In this document: one piece after another, positions 31,838-46,201 of the stretch
Layout: the number at the start of each line of letters is the position of its first letter
Numbering within the stretch: position 1 is the stretch's first letter
Assembly (NCBI GenBank): GCA_034190875.2
Contig: CM067349.1
Coordinates: 27,828,897-27,892,896, forward strand
Direction of reading: 5' to 3'
DNA length: 64,000 nucleotides
Origin: Urechis unicinctus
Lineage: Eukaryota; Annelida; Polychaeta; Xenopneusta; Urechidae
Notes under the pieces: generated by a model
What the model was told of the DNA's origin: nothing
Database searches by the model: none
The model's input: the letters and a program-made list of their open reading frames with translations, nothing else
Made by a program: the position numbers and the translations under genes

Positions 31838-33541
31838 TATAGATAGATATATATATAATTTATGTCAATACATATAGTATACAAACTAGGACATAGCAAT
31901 ATATTTAATCGTTGACGGTCTGTTTACTATGTTCGGTTAACAATGCAGGAATACTCGACATGCCAGTGTGATATGAAGTATGAACTCATGGGCTGTGCGT
32001 AGCTTTGATTTATAAAACACTTGGTCATCAACCCCTCAATATGCGCCTCATTTTAAATACGTAACATGCCATGCTATCGCAGTAGATATTTGCTATCTGA
32101 TTCTATTCTGTTAAAGGTATAATGTTTACCAACGAGGTAAGCGATTTGATACAACGACGCCATTAGTATGGCGGAGGGGTGGCAAGTCAAGATCGTTCAA
32201 TCTGTCCCCTGCGCTTATTAGAACTTATGGTTATGTTCAACGTTTAACCGTTTGATACTTGTGGTTATGATGTTAATAAATGATGTCGAATATTGTAAAT
32301 GCTGAACCCCTTTACAGACGTCATTTTCCATGCCGTGATAGGTGAACAAACATGTGGGCTACAAAAATAATAATAATGTGCATTTTGTAACTAAACAAGA
32401 AAGTAGTCTGTCATTAGCGGAATAATGTAATAATTGTTTAAATCGGCGGTCATGTGACTTAGTTTGCTGGTTTTATGTGATCATCGAGGTATTAAGTTAT
32501 TTTCCTTTACTAGGCCTATGTGTAACAACTATCTTTTGGTTGCCACATAATTAATAATGTTGCATCAATAACCAATAAAAAGTGAGATATATCACCAATT
32601 CATAAAGCACACCATTATTTATGAATACGGTTTCCCCAAAAATGCCATGAGTAAGAGCTCGGCGAGGTTAAACAGAGAGGATCTTTACAGAAGGATTAAG
32701 ATTTTTCCATTAAATGTGTATCATTCACTTTGTGGTTAAAGTCGTCAAAATGTAGTCGATCACTGTGACAGGCTTGCCTCGTATCGGGCGAACACAGAAT
32801 GCCAAATATACTTCCATACTACCGAACTCAAAGATAGCATATATGATTCCCTCGAAATGCGAAATAGTCGAAACACATTGATTACAACCCAGAAGTTAAT
32901 CTAAGGCAAACAACATATTAACGGCTGAGCAGATATTGTGATACAGCAAAAATGTACCACGGCTGTGGGTTTTTGGGTAGGATTAAGCCCAGCAACAGGT
33001 AAGGAACCACTAAGCTATTTAAGCATACTGCGATATAGAACGGCAGAGAGTTCTCTTTTATCACTGGACCAAATGTACAACATATCATCCATGTAGCGCG
33101 TATTATATCGACAAGTGCGCAGACTCGGCTTTCCATGATCAAAACAGCATTCAATCGCGTGGGTTATTTAGATGGAAGGCAAAATTACTGGATACTTTGA
33201 CCATCGTTGCCCAAGTAATACAAAACAAAATACCACACATCAGCTAATGTAATCTCAATATAGCACACGGCCTCAGCATAATCACATGCATGCTATTTCC
33301 ATAAAATGTAAATGGGTAATTAGACACACGTGAGGCATTATCGCGTCCTCCAACATATGGAATAGCAGGCACGGAATGCATTCACAGAGACAAATTAGCC
33401 ACGAAAGATAGCTTGAAAGATAACGCGAGTTTGCAGCCTCGTATTAGGTCTACCTGTGATGTCTGTTGATAACCGTTGTCGGAATCAAAGTGCCGTGGGT
33501 CCTCTTATCTGCACTGGAATGGGTATTCCATCGGCCCCGGC
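26754..33541 (+). repeat. Tandem segmental duplication, unit I (~6.8 kb)
   Basis: Begins inside the Harbinger-like element at GCGTTCGATGC and ends at GGGTATTCCATCG plus a CCCCGGC shared with the second unit. Unit II starts three bases later with the same GCGTTCGATGC. It contains one copy of the old repeat family (29.8-33.3 kb), an AT tract and no recognisable gene. Confidence 0.8.
31555..31862. repeat. (AT)n microsatellite in unit I
   Basis: About 300 bases of AT with GATATA interruptions, bounded on the right by TATGTCAATACATATAGT, which also bounds the degenerate tract at 38.3 kb. Confidence 0.95.
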
Positions 33542-36500
33542 CTGCGTTCGATGCGTGAGGGATCATATCTCCGAAACGTAGGAGAACGCACTCAGGACAG
33601 GATAGAACGTTGTACATGTGCACGTGGTAGATCCCATCAGACCTTAGTAGCGCCTTGGAGGACGCACTTAAATGTATTTTTTTCCTACGGGCTTGTCAAG
33701 TTACCTTGATAAAACGTAGCTAAACTTAGCCTTTAACCAAACTTGAAAGTCACAAGTTCGCCCCTAAATCCCAAGGTCAATACATTTTGGATCAAACGTG
33801 ACTATCGTAGGACCACACGGGAACAAAATGTAAAAGTAGCATAAACGTTCTTGAGCCCATGCCATCGCACGTTCTTTCTATGAAATGAGGATATGTATGC
33901 ACAGCGGACATTTGGCCAGAATTGTTAAAGAAGTTTCTTTTTACAACTAGGACATATTTCCAAACGCAGATGAGATGTATATTGAACAATGCATTGTGCT
34001 CGTTCAAATTGGCAGCTAGCCGAGAATATGGGTTATATCCAGACTAATTTAATGCAAAAGTGGGATAAGTTTCTTGATCAATTGACAAGCATTTCCTCGT
34101 TCAAAAAATAGCTATTATGAGGTCTGCTGGAGTATTACCAATACATTTTTATCGAAACTGAAAGTCGTCATTGACCACATGAGCTATGAAAGTCCTTTGT
34201 ACCAGATAATCTTGAGTAAAGGTCTGTGGCTGTAGTCGCCATCTCAACTACATTCTGAAGACACTATAATGTAAGGAAATGCTAGAGCTAATCACAATCC
34301 ACCTATATTGTTAAAAATAAGCCAAGCTATATATGCGCTGAAGAGATATTTTCATAGCACTGGTTGGCGGTCACAGATTGGTGACGTGACGTTAATGGTT
34401 TATGCTACGGAGAGTTGGTCGTAGCGGTGTCACAAGTTTACAAAAAAATGAGACGAATGATGAAGCATTTTCAAAACGTTCCACGCGATGATTGATTTAT
34501 GTACAGGAATGGGGCGTAGCGGTACTATGAGCACAATTTCCAATCTTTTTCTAGAGCTTCAGCAAACAATGCAAAGTTGCATAGCTGATGAAATTCGAGT
34601 CTATGTCTCCAATCTGAGCAACCGTCGACTTTGTAGCAGCAATCGACAAGCTTCTTCTATTACGGGTAGTGACTGTGACAAAACTTCACGAGGTAACGAT
34701 CCAGCAGTCTCCTATTTGAAAACAGCCCGCTCAAACTGCTCGCTTCGATAAGTGGCACATCGAATTCACTGGTGGCCTTATTGGTCGGTTGATGCTAACA
34801 GACCAGGCAGGGGGAGAGTGTATGCAGGTATCGTATACAAAGCAAGACAGGTTTGCTGAGATATGTTGATGAAGAACATGGATAAATGCACTCGGTGGCC
34901 ACCACCACTTTTTGATGGACTTAATAACAGGACATTTACTGAGAGTGGCTGATGCATGTATAGCTTGCTTTGAGCACAAATGAATGTTGATGCTTTAAGT
35001 TTATCTCACCGTAATCGGCTGACATGTCGAATGCGTAATTTCAGCATCGTTTTACCTCATCGTATATATACGCAGCTCCTTATCAAAACAGGCAATATTT
35101 GTAGGGCTTTTCCCAAAGCTCACACTCCAAATCGGAGTTGTCGTGGATGTCCTTGCTGGCGATGTAGTGGAGATGAGTCAGAGGGTTCATATGATCAAAG
35201 TATTAAGTTGTGCTGGGGCATTTACTACCCTGAAAAAAGTAGTCCCAAATGCATTCGTTAGAAGAACAATCTAGCCGTCATGTTTTGGTCGTTAATAATG
35301 GCCATGCACTAATAATTGGATTAATGTAGCGATAATAATTGTTAAATGCATCAATGTGGACCAGTAGGTACATGTTCGCAAAGCTGGTTTGTGTTAATGA
35401 TGCAGTATATCACCAATTCATAAAATGCCCACCATTATCTTTTAATGGAATCCAGGTTTTCCCCAAAAGCTGCGATGCAAGTCAGTAAGAACTCGGCCAG
35501 GTTAAAACGGAGTTGATCTAATTACAGAAGTCATTAGATTTGTTCCATTAAATGAAGTATCACCACGTTGGAATAAAAAGTCTGAAATGGTATTCCAATT
35601 CATAGTGACAGCAGCTTCGAAAAATGGTCGTATGATGAAAACCGATCTGTGCCCGTCATTTAACAGCTGAACCCCAAACTAAATTTCCATGAAGTAACCT
35701 GCAACATATAGGCCAATGCGATAAACAGCCTATAATTTCAATGTGAATAAATATTCTGTCAAACACAGATAAGTAGGTCAATGCTTTTACAACCATCAGT
35801 CGATAATATAAGACATGCGATTCACATGAACAATTCATGTTAGCATAAACATAATTGTGCGATGCATATTAATTTTTACTGTAGCCCAAGGCCCTCAGAT
35901 TGTTTGTAGCGCTGATAAGTCTGCTGCTTTGCTAGCATAATAATACGTTTGGGTTCTATTCTTCATCGACTCGTCTACTATATAATACTAACCACAACTA
36001 AAAGATGCGATAAGTCAACGCAAACAGCATGCACCATTTATGCTTCACGTGTGTAACAATGTATGGCATCCGATGTTAACACGATGGTTCCCCAATCATA
36101 TAATTTGCCACTGCCTTAGTCTTGATTCTTATAACAACCGCTGCTTGCGTTTATGCCAATTTAGTCCAGGAAGATCTTTGTGTATTGTGACCTTTATAAT
36201 GCATGGATGTGATTGTTCCATGCCATCTTAAGGTTGCGAATGGCATAGTTCGGATTAAAGTATTCCTAACCACAAATCTGCTTTGTGGCATCCATAACCT
36301 ACGCTAGCCAATGCCATAAACTTTAATTGAGTGCAGTCACATTGGTATAGTTTCCGTGTCCTTGTGGTGAAGGGATTGCAAAACAGAAATAACGAATCAC
36401 TCGTATGTTCGCTAGATAATGAAATAATACATGAATTCAAATACTAAATCTCAAATGTAGCTTTGAACGCTAGCCTCCATATACCGTAGTAGTGACGTGA

Positions 36501-38109
36501 ACGGATATAGCATGTCCGTCGGTGGTGAGGCGAAATACACTGCCATGTTGTATTCCCATCACTGTGTTGTGCTCTCCTAATCAGTTACTGCTGTATCATA
36601 CACATGTTTGTATAATAAACTTGCGTTTGAGTAAAAAAAGGCAACGTAATTTTATAGATAGATGACATTCATCACGACACCAGAATGTGCGTCCGCTATC
36701 AGAAACGAGCGGCGGTGTCTCAAAGCTACGGGTATTGCAGGCGTAGTCCGTGACGTACAGCTGCCGTATCAACGGGATCAGAATAACCAGTCTTGGCAAT
36801 TAAATACACAATTGATGGATTGAATTTCCACGAATTTTATGCACATTGTGCCTGAACAATTGTATCAGCACAAATCCTCTGTTTCCTGTATGATCTATCC
36901 GTGAGTCTAATCATGTGCGACTCTAATGGATCTACGTACACCCGCCAACCGATGTGACTATACGGTTCGCATTGAATCGCCTGGTTTGTGGCGAGCTTAT
37001 CTCATAATTGCTTTCCCTCTCAATTGGATACTCTCATGAAGTCTGTAATGTATCGCGTCTTAATCTTTAACTACGTCAGCACATTTACACACAAGCGCCG
37101 AATTGCTATAAACTCATCAAAGCTTTATGATAGGTCACTCCAAGTGCTTTGGATGAACAACAACAGCAATTGTCTTATCTATTCATTAATGCTGATGATC
37201 TCTGGCAATTGTGTGGGTCAATACGCGCAACAATGATATCAATGGTAATTGACTGGTGATTGACGACGTATATCCTAGTGGGATAATGTGTCCAAATGCC
37301 GCACTGTTGAACATTAACTTATATGATGCAGTGAAGATTTACTCTGTTGGTGACGCGAATCTTGTCCACAATGACATTGGACTTTCAATCGTTGGACACT
37401 TGACTCAGTTTTATTACCGCAGATATACAGCGAAGATTAATCGCACAGCACGATGAACTTGAGCTGCACTGAGTTTGATTGATCCTAGCAGATGTTCAGC
37501 AATGACTATTCATTGCGAGACATAGACGAGACGGAATCGGTGTCAGGATTGAAGACATTTGCGGGCTTATTCATAAAAGAGAATGGGTACGTTAATTGTG
37601 CAATTAAGTTCGTTGCAGTTTTAGAGGTATATTTTTTATTGTGATTAACGTCGATCAGCAATCCTTTTTTTTATCCGCAAATAATCTTATGTGCATTATG
37701 ACAGTGTATTGTTGCATCACAACATGGATTAAAAAAATACGTGTCTTTATTAATGATGTCAAATCAATGCCAATTAACTGTTCCAACTATGAGAGTGACA
37801 CTCTCACATGGCTCTTGTTGCATATATCCACGTGGTGGATATTAACCATGACCAATCAATTACTAAATAGCCCTAGCGCAAAGTTACGCCTACTACATAC
37901 AGGAAAGGCAGAATGAGTTCGGTACCGTTTACCACCATGAGCGACCTTGCGTACGAGCTGACTTCACCATACATGGACAGCGCGAATGGGCACGAATGGT
38001 TAACCACATAACTTGTCAATACACTGTTGATGCCACTACCGGAAAATACATTTGATGGGTCCAGCATAACATTCATGTTCCAACCTCCTTACGACTTAAT
38101 AAATTCACG

Positions 38110-38300
38110 TATAAATATACACACATGGAGAGAGATCAGTATAGGATGGAGATAGACCTTTGACCTTATAGATGAATAGAGGTATAGAATCATACTTGTA
38201 TACTATAACACGTTCGAGAACGACAAGTTTAGTATATATAGAGATTCTGATATATATAATATAAAGATTATATATTAAAAATATATATGAATATATACTT
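38110..38300. repeat. Degenerate AT tract in unit II
   Basis: Positional equivalent of the 31.56-31.86 kb microsatellite, broken by GAGAGAGATCAG, GACCTTTGACC and similar non-AT pieces. Confidence 0.7.
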
Positions 38301-39017
38301 ATGTCAATACATATAGTATACAAAATAGGACATAGCATATATACTATCGTTCCCTGTTACTATGTCTCGCTTATACAGAGTTACTTGACATGCCACCCTA
38401 AGTATGAACTCAGCGGCTGTGCGTTAGCTTTGATTCATAAAACACTTGGTCATCAACCCCTCAATATGCGCCTCATTTTAAATACGCGTAACATGCCATG
38501 CTATCGCAGTAGATATTTGCTATCTGATTCTATTCTGTTAAAGGTATAATGTTTACCAACGAGGTAAGCGATTTGATACAACGACGCCATTAGTATGGCG
38601 GGGGGTGGCAAGTCAAGATCGTTCAATCTGTCCCCTGCGTTTATTTGAACTTATGGTTATGTTCAATGTAAGTGTTTTACGTTTAACCGTTTGATACTTG
38701 TAGTTATGATGTTAATAAATGATGTCGAATATTGTAAATGCTGAACCCCTTTACCAGGGATTGGCATTTTTTGTCCAAAAGAAAAGGGAACAGACGTCAT
38801 TTTCCATGCCGTGATAGGTGAACAAACATGTGGGCTACAAAAATAATAATAATGTGCATTTTGTAACTAAACAAGAAAGTAGTCTGACATTAGCGGAATT
38901 ATGTAATAATTGTTTTAATCGGCGGTCATGTGACTTAGTTTGCTGATTTTATGTGATCATCGAGGTATTAAGTTCTTTTCCTTTACTAGGCCTATGTGTA
39001 AAAACTATCTTTTGGTT

Positions 39018-39930
39018 GCCACATAATTAATAATGTTGCATCAATAACCAATTAAAAGTGAGATATATCACCAATTCATAAAGCACACCATTATTTATGA
39101 ATACAGTTTCCCCAAAAATGCCATGGCGAAGTTAAACAGAGAGGATCTTTACAGAAGGATTAAGATTTTCCATTAAATGTGTATCATTCACTTTGTGGTT
39201 AAAGTCGTCAAAATGTAGTCGATCACTGTGACAGGCTTGCCTCGTATCGGGCCGAACACAGAATGCCAAATATACTTCCCATACTACCGAACTCAAAGAT
39301 AGCATATATGATTCCCTCGAAATGCGAAATAGTCGAAACACATTGATACAACCCAGAAGTTAATCTAAGGCAACAATATTAACGGCTGAGGCAGATATTG
39401 TGATACAGCAAAAATGTACCACGGCTTTCCTTTTTTGGGTAGGATTAAGCCCAGCAACAGGTAAGGCCACATAATTAATAATGTTGCATCAATAACGATA
39501 TAGAAAGTGAGATATATCACCAATTCATAAAGCACACACCATTATTTATGAATACAGTTTCCCCAAAAATGCCATGAGTAAGAGCTCGGCGAAGTTAAAC
39601 AGAGAGGATCTTTACAGAAGGATTAAGATTTTCCATTAAATGTGTATCATTCACTTTGTGGTTAAAGTCGTCAAAATGTAGTCGATCACTGTGACAGGCT
39701 TGCCTCGTATCGGGCGAACACAGAATGCCAAATATACTTCCATACTACCGAACTCAAAGATAGCATATATGATTCCCTCGAAATGCGAAATAGTCGAAAC
39801 ACATTGATTACAACCCAGAAGTTAATCTAAGGGCAAACACATATTAACGGCTGAGCAGATATTGTGATACAGCAAAAATGTACCACGGCTGTGGGTTTTT
39901 GGGTAGGATTAAGCCCAGCAACAGGTAAGG
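39018..39930 (+). repeat. Internal tandem duplication in unit II (448 and 464 bp)
   Basis: 39,018-39,466 is repeated directly at 39,466-39,930, both starting GCCACATAATTAATAATG and ending CAGCAACAGGTAAGG. The first copy lacks the 14 bases GAGTAAGAGCTCGG present in the second copy and in unit I. Confidence 0.9.
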
Positions 39931-40472
39931 AACCACTAAGCTATTTAAGCATACTGCGATATAGAACGGCAGAGAGTTCTCCTCTTTATCACTGGACCAA
40001 ATGTACAACATATCATCCATGTAGCGCGTATTATATCGACAAGTGCGCAGACTCGGCTTTCCATGATCAAAACAGCATCAATCGCGTGGGTTATTTAGAT
40101 GGAAGGCAAAATTACTGGATACTTTGACCATCGTTGCCCAAGTAATACAAAACAAAATACCACACATCAGCTAATGTAATCTCAATATAGCACACGGGCC
40201 TCAGCATAATCACATGCATGCTATTTCCATAAAATGTAAATGGGTAATTAGACACACGTGAGGCATTATCGCGTCCTCCAACATATGGAATATTTGCAGG
40301 CACGGAATGCATTCACAGAGACAAATTAGCCACGAAAGATAGCTTGAAAGATAACGCGAGTTGCAGCCTCGTATTAGGTCTACCTGTGATGTCTGTTGAT
40401 AACCGTTGTCGGAATCAAAGTGCCGTGGGTCCTCTTATCTGCACTGGAATGGGTATTCCATCGACTTACCCC

Positions 40473-42555
40473 GGCAGTCTCCTTTACTTTGGAATCTTTG
40501 TTGCTCAGGCCATGATCCTGTCATGCATTGCGTTATACGTTTTCGGTCGATCAAGATGAGATTTAAGTGAATTGCTGATTAACCCATTCTCCGTTTAGCG
40601 AGAGGCACCATTGCCTTTTCATTAAGCTACGGTCTATCTCTCATTACAGTCTGGTAATACGTTTCCATGAGATACTGAGTACTCTAGCGCTACTTCTGAA
40701 TCGATATAAAGTTGCCTGATCATTACGCGTGAATACTGGGCAACTATTCTAATGCAGTAGTTATACGAACGAGCATTTATAATTACAATAATTGAGTAGG
40801 ATGCAAATTTTATTTTTCTTCAGAAATACCTGGATCAACTATGCACCTTTCCTGATCGATATGGATATGCTCGCAATTCACCCTGAAGACACTGCGGTCT
40901 ATCTGTAACAGCAATATATTAGCAATCAGTGTTTTAATCCGTCCCTGTTTTTCAATGATTCACGAAAGGAGATGACCTGGTCACTATAACAACGCACAAA
41001 TTTCCCTAAATTTCCAGGATCATTATCTCAAGCTTACTCCATGCAGAGTTACGGAGGACCAATTCGGCGTATTGACATGTGAGCAGTAATGGTAAACTTT
41101 AAATGAGCATTTCTCGTTGTTGTTTCAGTTGCATGACCTTACAAATTTCCACCCGAGACATCTGGCTGGTTTACGCCTGTCGTGAAGTTCAATTGTGCCG
41201 AAAAAAAAGCAGTCCAGAAGATAGAAATGCGCTTGGCGATAGGTAAGTCGACTTGCAGCAAATTAATTCCAGGCGAATCGAACCACAAAATGTATGCTAT
41301 AAAGCTTCTGGTAGATAGATCCCCAAAAAGCATTGATATTGGGTGAGCACAGCAGATATAGCGTTTATATGCGACCAATGTAGAGGGATGCTCGGTGAAA
41401 CACCTGGACTAAAAACTACAAATGCAATTTCAGCGCGCAAACGCATTACAGTAGGCGGGAACAACATATCACCAAATTGCAATATAATTTTGCCGTCAGT
41501 TATTGAAGGGTAGCCTATCAGAACGGTATTATATGACTTTAACGGGATTAACCGCATTCAGGGTGCCTTTGGAGGTTACCGCATATCGATTGCTTTTTTA
41601 AGGCGTACATTCTTCGAAAGAGGTGTCTTTAATCAACGCGATGCATCCAATGAGGTTTCCAAACGTTGAGAAGTAAACTTATTGTCGGCACTCTGACTCA
41701 GCAGATTAATTGTCATTGGTGTGTGGGAAGATTATAATCATCGACCTGTCGTGTGCTGGCGCTGGTCGATTAAGATCTTTTCCAGACCATTGATACCATC
41801 AACGATGGTAGCTTTATAAACCCATGGACTACCGAACGAGCTTTACTCATACAAATGTTTCGCCAATAAACAAATCCAAGTCTTTACAATAGCCATAAGT
41901 GACAATCAAGCCATCGGATCGGGCGTTATTTGGCTAGTCACACGATGAAGGTATTAGACGAAAAGGGATTTTTCCTCGTTTATTAATGAGTGTTAATGAT
42001 TCTTCTTTCGGTTTCGGTTTGATCAGCCTAGATTACATTCTGATTCCGTGACTGTCAGTAGACTGCTGCGTTAATCATGTATGGCGCTACACGATATATT
42101 CCACATGTTCCAACATGGCCTCGATCCATGGCACTTAAACAAACGTACAACCATACATATGAAATTTGCCACTGCAATCATAATAAGTGCTATTGTACTC
42201 ACGCACCGCAGCTTATACTTGATACCGCGTCTGGACAATGTCGTTTATTCGAATTTCGTCGTAGAAAGACCGTTGTGTATTGTTGCCATTTACAATGCTT
42301 TTATATGTGATGATGTGTGTAAATTAGATGAGGACCTATCTGCATCTAAAGGCTGCGATTATCAACTAAGCCATTATGTGTAAAACATTTTTAACATGCG
42401 CCAAATGTCTGCTTAATCGTGGCAACGAACACCTGACCACCCCCCCCCCCGTTCTCGCCTCAACGCTGACCCCTACCCTAAACTTTAACTTTGTTAGTGC
42501 TGTACATTTGTATGTCTGTCCATGTGCGTATCATTGTGTGAATGTATCAGGAACC
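40473..42555. repeat. Degenerate copies of the segmental repeat
   Basis: Patchy similarity to copy A and to copies D/E: GAGGTGTCTTTAATCAACGCGATGCATCC at 41,620 resembles a string near 4340, and GATTCACGAAAGGAGATGACCTGGTCACTATA near 40,965 resembles 49,715 and 53,195. No gene seen. An 11-C run lies at 42,440-42,450. Confidence 0.45.
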
Positions 42556-42556
42556 T

Positions 42557-42561
<5 letters not shown>

Positions 42562-42594
<33 letters not shown>

Positions 42595-42605
42595 TATATA
42601 TATAG

Positions 42606-42636
<31 letters not shown>

Positions 42637-42741
42637 TATATATATATAGATAGAGAGATTATATATATATAGATATATATATATATATATAGAGATATAT
42701 ATATATATATATATATCTATATATATATATATATATCTGCA

Positions 42742-42784
<43 letters not shown>

Positions 42785-42791
42785 GTATATA

Positions 42792-42865
<74 letters not shown>

Positions 42866-42870
42866 CATAT
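42562..42870. repeat. (AT)n microsatellite with GATATA interruptions
   Basis: About 310 bases of alternating AT with regularly placed AGAGATATA and TGTATATA variants. Confidence 0.95.
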
Positions 42871-45800
42871 CAATCAGTTGATGGTTAGGGATTCATTTGC
42901 TTTGAAAGCAATGCCATCATTAGCGCTCAATTTTGGTCACCTATGACGCTCTATTTTACCATATACTTTGCAGCATGTGAGTCCAACATTAGGGACGCTT
43001 GTAAACGTTGATGCATCGTACCTGGGGCAAGCAATAAGCGTTGCGAAACCACTGGTCGGGATAAACTATTGAGCAGTCAGAACTTCGTCGCGGTGCCTTC
43101 AGAACGTGCGCCCGCTCCAACACTAAGCATCAAGTCCCTAATAGGTTTTAAAGGGTACCGATCTATCTTATCTAATCTGATCGATCGAAGTCTAGCTCAC
43201 TTCAGGAGTCAACACATACTATTCTCTCAATTTTACTCGTGCCTCGCTCTTGAAAACGTCAGTAACCGCAAGAAACCAATAAAGCATTCGTCCGGTGAAA
43301 TAAAATGTCAACTGCATCACAATAAATAAAGCTAATTTTTAGCACGATCATTTTGCTAGTACTCCGCTAAAAATCGATTCACATGAACAATCAGTAAACT
43401 GCATAATTGTGCTAAAGAGCAACGTAATTTAGATTGTTGTGTAGCGCGATAAGATTTATTAGGAATTCCGGGTTGTATTGACGTCACTATACACCGTCCC
43501 GAAGCGTCCAGTGGTGAGATAATGCCAACATTTATTGCTATCGGTGGTGTATAACTGTAGGCTATAACATAGTTTCCTGTCACTAGCGTCTTATCTTGAT
43601 TCAACACTGTATGCAGTTATGCACTTTTTGCCATTGGTGTCCATGATATTTCATGAAAACACAATCTTTTGGGATCCATAACCTGTAAATGCTATATTGA
43701 ACATTTTATTTGCTCCTTGGGGATTGCATTACTGAAGGAGTAAGCATCACTCGCGTGAATAGTAATGTAAATAATACACTGAATTCAAATGCACGCCCTC
43801 AATTGTATGAGAGCTGAGCCTACTGCGTAGTGACTGTCGCGGATCATGATCCATACACACAAGGAGAATCATGTGTTGTGGAGATCAGTTACCTGCTGTC
43901 ACACTGTTTTATAGATACTTGCGTTTGTTAAAAACAGCGAACTAATTATTATAGTATGTTTACATACTGAATGCTTGCTAGCAGGCACGATGGCGGTTTC
44001 TCTTATTGCATGCGATAGGTTGATACAACCGTCAGAATGACTCTTCTTAAAATACATTATGTTTCAACGATTTTCCACAGAACGATTATGTGCATCATGT
44101 GTTGTTATGATTTTATCCGTGAAACGGCATTTGCGGATAGGTGGCATGTTACGACCGTATGACCGATCTATTCTATACGGTTCGCACAGTAGACTGGCTT
44201 ATGAGGATTGAGATGTCCCTGTGGGAATAGCATGAAGTACAGATAATTCATTTCTACTTCGCATTAAAAAAAGTTAGTCGATGCCGCTTATGACGAAGTT
44301 GATGATGAACAAAACACAATTGTATTAATAAAACTAATGCTGATGATTCTGGCGCTTACGATTAATGATAGGCTGGTAAAGCTGGTGATTGCGTGGGTAA
44401 CTAGTCACAAGTTTATTGCACTGTTGATATGAGGTTATATGATGATCAGAAGGACCCCAGCTTGACAATGACAGTTCAAGAAGTGACACTTGACGATTGG
44501 TAGTGGACCCCAGCGAAGTACGCTTCAGCAAGATGAGCTTGGAAAGGTGCACTAAGTGGGGATCCAGCCGTATTCAGCATATGAAGTATTCATTGCGCAC
44601 ATTTTCGGACTGCCACGTTGCGTTATGTAGTGGGGGGGGGGAAACTCACGCTAAACCCCTACGTTTCACTTAGATATATCGCGCCGAGAGTGTATTGTAT
44701 GCCAAATATATCTACAAAGCTACGTGGCAATTCCTTGTGAGGTCAAATGGGGTAAATACGTGTCATGCCTAATGCAAATCCACGTGTTCATTCCCCGATA
44801 TCATGACCAAGGACAACGAGCGACAGTGGCGCATGAGCTGTCTTCTAAATGGGCACTAATTCTCAATACTTGTCACACTGCTGCAACTAGAAAATCAAAA
44901 TGAGCGGCCATTGTTTTCAATTCTTCTTACCCCTTATTAGTCAAGCGTATTCGTTTTATTATGAATCAGTATAGGATTGATGCGTTGATTGCTTGAACGG
45001 GGAACATACTTTGTTAACTTAAACACGTTAATAAACAGTTTAGTAGTGGCAGTTCTGGGCCACCACCACTCATCCATACTATTCTCCCTTTGACAGCTTA
45101 TACAATATTTTTGCTCACCCTAAGTAAAGATCGGCCACTATCTATACTACTAGTTTAAATGTACGGTACAGTCTAGTACAAAATATGCGCGCAGCATCAT
45201 TTAAGAACATTTATATGGAAGGATATAACCGTATGTAGCTATTTTAGTAAGTTCTGGTGTTGGTAAATCGATTCTGGCGTCGGTGAGTGCGATTCCTCTA
45301 TGGCGTCGGTGGGTGTGGCTTGAAAACACAGCTCCCACGCATAAAGTCCAACACGTTAATCAGAGGGTCAGTTCGAACAAACAACCCGCTAATATGGCTG
45401 CGCTAATTAGGCCCACGACCTAACCCTACTTTTGGGTTTGCTGGGTGCCTTTCTTAGGGTGTGATGATTGTTGGTCAGACGCCTCCTTGAACCAATGCAC
45501 TGCACGCCATCAATCACCACTTCTATCAACCCAATCTAACAATTAACACCTCAGCTATAAAGAAGTGACAATGGCAATTTAGGACAGTAACTTTGCCTGA
45601 ACACTACACTGAGAAAGGTGTAGCAAGGTGGCTTTTATTCTATCTATGGCAGTTACATGATGTGCATTATTCACTTCTGAAATAAAGCTTTAGGCATTGG
45701 AATTTATTTCATAAAACTGTTGGTGCAATTGGTGGAATGATCGACCTAAGTGTTGTTTTTAGGTAATAAGCTGTCGAGTGCTGGGTTCTCCAAATCGTCT

Positions 45801-46137
45801 TGGACATCAGAGGCAGTGTATTGGTTGCTCTATAACCTGCAAACCGTTTTTATGATGGCGTACATACTCTATGAACAACACATGGTCAGGGCAACAAATC
45901 ATGGAGTTTAATTAGTTTCTCGACAGGGTCATATTAAAACGTGGTTTGGACACTTGTTAGAACTCTGCACAATTATTGGCTCTTGTTAGGGTGTTGGTCG
46001 GACACAAACTAGAAGGTGGATTAATTAATTACGCTGGTGCATTTGTACCGCGCATTCACATCTGACACACAAACGCTTTGATATAAGAAGCATCTGTGAC
46101 CTTGCACAATGTTTTAACGGTCAAATGAATGGAGAAC
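42871..46137. repeat. Degenerate copies of the segmental repeat
   Basis: 43.4-44.4 kb resembles 35.8-37.2 kb (shared CATCCATAACCT versus GATCCATAACCTG, and ATAATACA(C/-)TGAATTCAAAT), and 45.9-46.3 kb resembles 28.6-28.95 kb. At 45,255-45,320 there is a short imperfect GGCGTCGGTG(A/G)GTG tandem. A 10-G run lies at 44,632-44,641. No gene recognised. Confidence 0.45.
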
Positions 46138-46201
46138 CATATTGAAATAGGTCAATGTGGGCGGTGTTCCATATTGAAATAGATCAATGTGGGCGGTGTT
46201 C
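46138..46201 (+). repeat. 32-bp tandem repeat, two units
   Basis: Two 32-base units beginning CATATTGAAATAG and ending GGGCGGTGTTC, differing at one base (G/A), followed by the first letters of a third (CAT). Confidence 0.9.

Larger units (their letters stand above)
33544..40472 (+). repeat. Tandem segmental duplication, unit II (~6.9 kb), mosaic
   Basis: Direct copy of unit I. From about 38,430 to 40,463 it is nearly identical to 32,005-33,533. Between 33,544 and 38,430 it is much less similar, with many small indels and blocks out of order. Confidence 0.8.
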
